DNA of 9,613 nt from JBLNBQ01 sp050260095 (GTDB lineage: Bacteria > Bacillota > UBA5301 > DYFA01), in NCBI GenBank assembly GCA_050260095.1, contig JBLNBQ010000039.1, forward strand, positions 1 to 9,613, read 5' to 3'. The translations under genes and the position numbers were made by a program. Of this stretch, positions 6,185-9,613 are shown one piece after another. The notes beneath the pieces were generated by a model. The model was not told the DNA's origin and ran no database searches. It saw only the letters and a list, made by a program, of their open reading frames with translations. Numbering within the stretch: position 1 is the first letter of the stretch; each line of letters opens with the position of its first letter.

Positions 6185-8284
6185 CAAAGTTTCCCGATGG
6201 AGTTGGGTGGTCGCACGCTTACGCTCGAAACGGGCGAGCTGGCGCAACAGGCCAATGGTTCGATCCTGGTCCGCTACGGCGGAACGGCTGTGCTGGTCAC
6301 GGCGACGATGGCGAAGTCCCCCCGCGAAGGCATCGACTTCTTCCCCCTGCTCTGCGACTACGAAGAACGCCTGTACGCCGTCGGCAAGATCCCTGGCGGC
6401 TTCATCAAGCGGGAAGGGCGTCCCTCTGAGATCGCGATCCTGACGGCCCGGATGATCGACCGGCCGCTCAGGCCGCTCTTCCCCGAGGGGTTCCGCAATG
6501 ACGTGCAGGTGGTCGCGACCGTCCTCTCCGTCGACCAGGATAACCCGGCCGACATCTCCGCAGTGATCGGCGCCTCGGCGGCGCTCACCATCTCCGATAT
6601 CCCGTTCGCCGGCCCCGTGGGCGCGGTGCGGATGGGGATGTTCGACGGCAAGCTGGTCGTCAACCCGTCCAACAACGATCTGGAGAAGAGCGATCTCAAC
6701 CTGGTGGTGGCGGGCACCAAGGACGCGATCCTGATGGTCGAGGCTGGCGCCAACGAGGTGCCGGAAGAGACGATGCTCGAGGCGATCATGACCGCCCACG
6801 AGTCCATCAAGGAGATCGTCGCGCTCCAGGAGCGGATGCAGGCGGAGATCGGGCGCCCCAAGGTCGAGGTCACCCTGTACGATGTCCCGGCCGACCTGGC
6901 CGAGCAGGTCCAGAGCTTCGCCCGCGAGAAGATGGTCGCCGCCATCCAGACCGATGACAAGCTGGAACGGGAGGCCCGCATCGACGAGGTGCGCAAGGCC
7001 ACCGTCGCGCACTTCCAGGAGACGCTCGGGGACGAGTTCGGCGCCAACCAGAAGGCCATCGGCATCGTGCTCGACAAGATTCTCAAGGAGGAGGTCCGGC
7101 GCCTGATCACGGAGGAGCACCGGCGGCCCGACGGGCGGAAGCTCGACGAGATCCGGCCGCTCTCCATCCGGACGGGGCTGCTGCCGCGGGTGCACGGCTC
7201 CGGCCTGTTCCAGCGGGGACAGACCCAGGTGCTCACCTCTTGCACGCTCGGCATGCATTCCGATGTGCAGCTGCTCGACGGTCTCGGCATCGAGGAACAG
7301 AAACGGTACATGCACCACTACAACTTCCCGGCTTACTCCGTGGGTGAAGTCCGCCCGATGCGCGGCCCGGGCCGCCGGGAGATCGGCCACGGGGCCTTGG
7401 CCGAGCGGGCGCTGGTGCCGGTGCTGCCGAGCGAGGATGAGTTCCCGTACACGATCCGGCTCGTCTCGGAGGTGCTGGCGTCCAACGGTTCGACCTCTCA
7501 GGCGTCGGTCTGCGGTTCCACGCTCGCGCTGCTTGATGCCGGCGTGCCCATCAAGAAGCCGGTGGCTGGGATCGCGATGGGCCTCGTGAAGTATGGCGAC
7601 CAGTTCACCGTGCTCACCGACATCCAGGGCATCGAAGACCACCTGGGCGACATGGACTTCAAGGTGGCCGGCACCCGCGACGGCGTCACCGCCCTGCAGA
7701 TGGACATCAAGATCCGCGGCGTCAGCCGCGAGATTCTCCGCACCGCCCTGGCGCAGGCGCGCGAGGCCCGGCTCTACATCCTGCAGCGCATGCTGGAGGT
7801 CATCCCCGGGCCGCGGGCGGAAATGTCGCCCTACGCGCCTCGTATACTTACCATGAGCGTCGATCCGGAGAAGATCCGCGACGTCATCGGCTCCGGCGGG
7901 AAGACCATCCGGAAGATCATCGCCGAGTGCGGCGTCGAGATCGACGTGGAAGACGACGGGTCCATCTTCATCGCCTCCCCTGACCAGGAGGCGGCGCGGA
8001 GGGCCATGCGCATCATCGAGGCGCTCACCCGGGAAGTGCAGGTCGGCGAGGTGTACCAGGGCCGGGTGACCCGGATCATGGACTTCGGCGCGTTCGTTGA
8101 GATCGCGCCGGGGAAAGAGGGCCTGGTGCGCATCGGCCACCTCGACGACAAGCGGGTGAACAAGGTCGAGGACGTGGTGAAGGTCGGGGATGAGATCACC
8201 GTCAAGGTCATCGAGATCGACAACCGGGGCCGGATCAACCTGTCGCGGCGGGAGGCCTTGAAGGCCGAACCAGTGGTGCGATAA
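6182..8284 (+). CDS. pnp: Polyribonucleotide nucleotidyltransferase (PNPase)
   Basis: Trimeric 3'-to-5' exoribonuclease that phosphorolytically degrades RNA to nucleoside diphosphates. The 700-residue protein carries the full domain set: first RNase PH domain (about 1-230, with DYEERLYAVGKIPGGFIKR and RMIDRPLRPLFP), a helical linker (about 240-310), and second RNase PH domain from RPDGR (315-319) on. Active-site hallmarks include GHGALAERAL, SNGSTSQASVCGSTLALLDAG, and EDHLGDMDFKVAG with acidic residues D486 and D492, which correspond to the catalytic Asp pair described for E. coli PNPase. A KH domain with its GxxG loop (570-573) and an S1 domain (about 621-690) complete it. The S1 segment reads GLVRIGHL where GLVHIS is more usual, a mild variation. 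pnp follows rpsO, separated by a hairpin and about 100 bases of AT-richer leader, and probably relies on the rpsO promoter, as I see no good promoter of its own. Confidence 0.98.
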   Translation: MQSFPMELGGRTLTLETGELAQQANGSILVRYGGTAVLVTATMAKSPREGIDFFPLLCDYEERLYAVGKIPGGFIKREGRPSEIAILTARMIDRPLRPLFPEGFRNDVQVVATVLSVDQDNPADISAVIGASAALTISDIPFAGPVGAVRMGMFDGKLVVNPSNNDLEKSDLNLVVAGTKDAILMVEAGANEVPEETMLEAIMTAHESIKEIVALQERMQAEIGRPKVEVTLYDVPADLAEQVQSFAREKMVAAIQTDDKLEREARIDEVRKATVAHFQETLGDEFGANQKAIGIVLDKILKEEVRRLITEEHRRPDGRKLDEIRPLSIRTGLLPRVHGSGLFQRGQTQVLTSCTLGMHSDVQLLDGLGIEEQKRYMHHYNFPAYSVGEVRPMRGPGRREIGHGALAERALVPVLPSEDEFPYTIRLVSEVLASNGSTSQASVCGSTLALLDAGVPIKKPVAGIAMGLVKYGDQFTVLTDIQGIEDHLGDMDFKVAGTRDGVTALQMDIKIRGVSREILRTALAQAREARLYILQRMLEVIPGPRAEMSPYAPRILTMSVDPEKIRDVIGSGGKTIRKIIAECGVEIDVEDDGSIFIASPDQEAARRAMRIIEALTREVQVGEVYQGRVTRIMDFGAFVEIAPGKEGLVRIGHLDDKRVNKVEDVVKVGDEITVKVIEIDNRGRINLSRREALKAEPVVR

Positions 8285-8305
8285 CGCCAGAAGCCCGCGG
8301 TCGGA

Positions 8306-8336
8306 AGAAAGAGTCTGCGACGGGCAGGCTCTTTCT
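8306..8336 (+). terminator. Terminator-like hairpin after pnp
   Basis: AGAAAGAGTCTGC (8306-8318) pairs with GCAGGCTCTTTCT (8324-8336) over 13 positions with one internal U-G wobble and a GACGG loop. It begins 21 bases after the pnp stop. The 3' arm carries the pyrimidine run CTCTTTCT, but the stem is followed by GGTTAGG instead of a T-tract, so termination may be partial. It likely marks the end of the rpsO-pnp unit or attenuates read-through into ptb. Confidence 0.6.
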
Positions 8337-8340
8337 GGTT

Positions 8341-8381
8341 AGGAGGCCGGGTTGGGCGCCCGGCCGGGGGGTTTGAACATG
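8341..8381 (+). promoter_or_regulatory. ptb start region: two ribosome binding sites flanking/overlapping a small hairpin
   Basis: AGGAGG (8341-8346) lies 5 bases before an in-frame TTG (8352), and a second G-rich site GGGGGG (8366-8371) lies 7 bases before ATG (8379). Between them GGCCGGG (8345-8351) can pair with CCCGGCC (8359-8365) around a 7-nt loop, which would hide part of the first site and the TTG codon. Family N-termini start close to the ATG, so ATG is chosen; the TTG would add nine residues. Confidence 0.5.
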
Positions 8382-9293
8382 CGCTTGGATAAACTCAGGG
8401 ATTTGGCCGCCGCGCGGGGCCCGCAACGGGTCGCGGTGGCGGGCGCCGCAAGCGAGGAGGCGCTCTTGGCGCTGGCGGAAGCCAAGGCGCAGGGGATGGT
8501 CGAGGTCACCCTCTGCGGCGATCTGGAGCGCCTGGAGGCCGTCGCCGCGCAGGCCGGGTACGCCTATGGCGACGACGTGCTGGTCGAAGCGACGGCCGGC
8601 GCCGAGGCCGCCGCCCGCGCCGCGGTGGGCGAGGTGGTGGCCGGCCGGGCCACGCTGCTCATGAAGGGGTCGGTGCCCACGGCAGACTTGCTCCGGGCGG
8701 TGCTCGACCGTGAGCGAGGCCTGCGCACCGGGCGCCTCCTCTCCCACGTCGGGATCTTCGCCTTGCCCGACTTCCCGCGCCTCCTCTTCCTGACCGATGC
8801 GGGGGTGAACATCGCGCCCGGCCTGGCCCAGAAGGCCGACATCGTGCGCAACGCCATCGAAGTGGCCCGGGCGCTCGGGGTCGCCGAACCGAAGGTCGCG
8901 GCCCTGGCCGCGCTGGAGCAGGTGAACCCCGACATGCCCGCCACGCTCGATGCTGCCTGTCTTGCCGCCATGAACCGCCGCGGGCAGATCACCGGCGGGG
9001 TGGTCGACGGCCCGTTCGGGCTCGACAACGCCGTTTTCCCCGAGGCGGCGGCCCGGAAGGGCGTCTCGGGGCCGGTGGCTGGCGCGGCGGACATCCTCAT
9101 GGTGCCCGACATCGAGGCGGGAAACGTCGCGTATAAGGCCCTGCTCTTCTTCGGGCAGGCACAGGTTGCCGGGATCATAACCGGCGCCCGCGTCCCGATC
9201 ATCACCACCTCCCGGGCGGAGGAGCACGAGACGAAACTGCTGGCGATCGCGCTCGGGGTGGTTCTGGCCTCGGGCGGGGCGTTGCTGGCCTAG
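8379..9293 (+). CDS. ptb: Phosphate butyryltransferase (phosphotransbutyrylase)
   Basis: Exchanges CoA of butyryl-CoA, or a branched-chain acyl-CoA, for phosphate, giving the acyl-phosphate used by the kinase encoded next. The 304-residue length is typical of Ptb and shorter than Pta. Characteristic segments of the PTA/PTB family, in the Ptb form, are LMKGSVPT (94-101), LLSHVGIF, TDAGVNIAP starting at T139, QKADIVRNAIEVARALGV, DGPFGLDNA (210-218), ADILMVPDIEAGNVAYKAL and ITTSRAEEHETKLLAIAL. ATG at 8379 gives the N-terminus MRLDKLRDLA, similar to known Ptb proteins. Adjacent buk supports acyl-CoA to acyl-phosphate to acid plus ATP, as in the Clostridium ptb-buk pair. Substrate preference (butyrate versus isobutyrate/isovalerate) cannot be read here. 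The stop is an amber TAG, in the same frame as buk. Confidence 0.93.
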   Translation: MRLDKLRDLAAARGPQRVAVAGAASEEALLALAEAKAQGMVEVTLCGDLERLEAVAAQAGYAYGDDVLVEATAGAEAAARAAVGEVVAGRATLLMKGSVPTADLLRAVLDRERGLRTGRLLSHVGIFALPDFPRLLFLTDAGVNIAPGLAQKADIVRNAIEVARALGVAEPKVAALAALEQVNPDMPATLDAACLAAMNRRGQITGGVVDGPFGLDNAVFPEAAARKGVSGPVAGAADILMVPDIEAGNVAYKALLFFGQAQVAGIITGARVPIITTSRAEEHETKLLAIALGVVLASGGALLA

Positions 9294-9301
9294 GTCGAGG
9301 C

Positions 9302-9323
9302 GGAGGAAGGGGGGAAGGCTCTG
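9302..9323 (+). promoter_or_regulatory. buk ribosome binding site and CTG start
   Basis: A long purine run beginning with GGAGG (9302-9306) and continuing as AAGGGGGG (9307-9314) ends 6 bases before CTG at 9321. No ATG, GTG or TTG occurs in the buk frame between the ptb stop and this CTG. The next GTG (9342) would remove most of the first beta strand ahead of the phosphate-binding NPGS motif. Confidence 0.55.
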
Positions 9324-9613
9324 GAACAGCACCGCATACTGGTGGTCAACCCCGGTTCCATCTCGACGAAGATCGCCGTGTACCAGAGCGAGGAGTGCGT
9401 GCGGTCGGCGAACCTGACCCACGCGGCCAGCGAACTCTCCCGCTACAAGCACATCCAGGAGCAGTTCGCCTTCCGGCGCGACGAGATCTTGAGATGCCTC
9501 GAGGCCTGGGGCGAGACTTTGAGCCGGTTCTCGGCCGTCGTGGGGCGGGGCGGCTTGGTGAGGCCTCTCGAGGGCGGAGTCTACCTGGTCAACGAGGACA
9601 TGATTCACGACCT
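9321..9613 (+). CDS. buk: Butyrate kinase (3'-truncated by window edge)
   Basis: Transfers phosphate from butyryl-phosphate (or branched-chain acyl-phosphate) to ADP, making ATP and the free acid; member of the acetate/butyrate kinase branch of the ASKHA fold. Only the first 97 residues are in the window. Visible Buk features are RILVVNPGSISTK near the N-terminus (phosphate-binding loop), KHIQEQFAFRRDEIL, and VVGRGGLVRPLEGGVYLVN, the last typical of butyrate kinase more than acetate kinase. The usual loop is NPGSTSTK; here Thr is replaced by Ile. The gene lies 27 bases after ptb in the same frame. The only plausible initiation codon is CTG at 9321, behind a strong purine-rich site. Full length and catalytic completeness cannot be judged. 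Confidence 0.9.
   Translation, partial: MEQHRILVVNPGSISTKIAVYQSEECVRSANLTHAASELSRYKHIQEQFAFRRDEILRCLEAWGETLSRFSAVVGRGGLVRPLEGGVYLVNEDMIHD

Noticed and set aside
7843..7848. TATACT, a good -10 hexamer inside pnp
   Set aside because: No acceptable -35 hexamer at 16-18 bp upstream and it lies within the conserved start of the KH domain, so it is probably coincidental.
6131..8140. Long minus-strand open frame (about 669 codons) opposite pnp
   Set aside because: It mirrors a certain PNPase gene. Its translation is rich in Asp, His, Leu, Arg and Gly with no recognisable domain, typical of an antisense frame in GC-rich DNA with G/C-ending codons.
8285..8378. Possible riboswitch between pnp and ptb
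   Set aside because: The gap is under 100 bases and is explained by a terminator-like hairpin plus a small GC hairpin at the ribosome binding site; no known aptamer core seen.
8235..9608. Long minus-strand open frame (about 457 codons) opposite ptb and buk
   Set aside because: It covers two recognisable plus-strand genes and the gaps between them, has a shadow-like His/Arg/Gly/Asp composition and no motif.

Overview
The window is a very GC-rich bacterial segment. All nine genes are on the plus strand, tightly packed, and use mostly G- or C-ending codons. Gene order is (nusA-side upstream) infB - rbfA - nrnA - truB - ribF - rpsO - pnp - ptb - buk. The infB-rbfA-truB-ribF-rpsO-pnp core, with an nrnA-type DHH phosphoesterase between rbfA and truB, is the translation/RNA-metabolism cluster known from Firmicutes. 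Together with the high GC and the strong AGGAGG-type ribosome binding sites, this suggests a high-GC Bacillota lineage (Symbiobacterium-like or similar). That assignment is inference from gene order and protein style; I could not search a database.

Region 1 (1-5627) is a compact operon. infB is cut by the left edge and lacks its N-terminal IF2_N domain, but retains a collagen-like Gly/Pro/Arg linker and the complete GTPase and C-terminal domains. rbfA follows after 4 bases. nrnA, truB and ribF are each linked to the gene before by a 4-base stop/start overlap, so translation is probably coupled. Products serve initiation (IF-2), 30S maturation (RbfA), nanoRNA/pAp breakdown (NrnA), tRNA Psi55 formation (TruB) and FMN/FAD synthesis (RibF).

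Region 2 (5628-6181) holds the regulatory signals. A good extended -10 promoter lies just after ribF, followed by a structured rpsO leader, rpsO itself, and a perfect 12-bp hairpin plus a comparatively AT-rich leader ahead of pnp. Promoter, structured leader and intercistronic hairpin resemble the classic rpsO-pnp arrangement, where S15 and PNPase are autoregulated post-transcriptionally in E. coli.

Region 3 (6182-8336) is pnp and a terminator-like hairpin. Region 4 (8337-9613) is ptb and the start of buk, a phosphotransbutyrylase/butyrate kinase pair giving ATP from butyryl-CoA or a branched-chain acyl-CoA. buk has no ATG, GTG or TTG at the expected position and most likely starts at CTG.

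No stretch over 300 bases lacks a gene. I saw no tRNA or rRNA, mobile element, CRISPR or credible minus-strand gene. I did not find a previously undescribed system; the most interesting points are the two leaders around rpsO/pnp, the CTG start of buk, and the placement of ptb-buk directly behind pnp.
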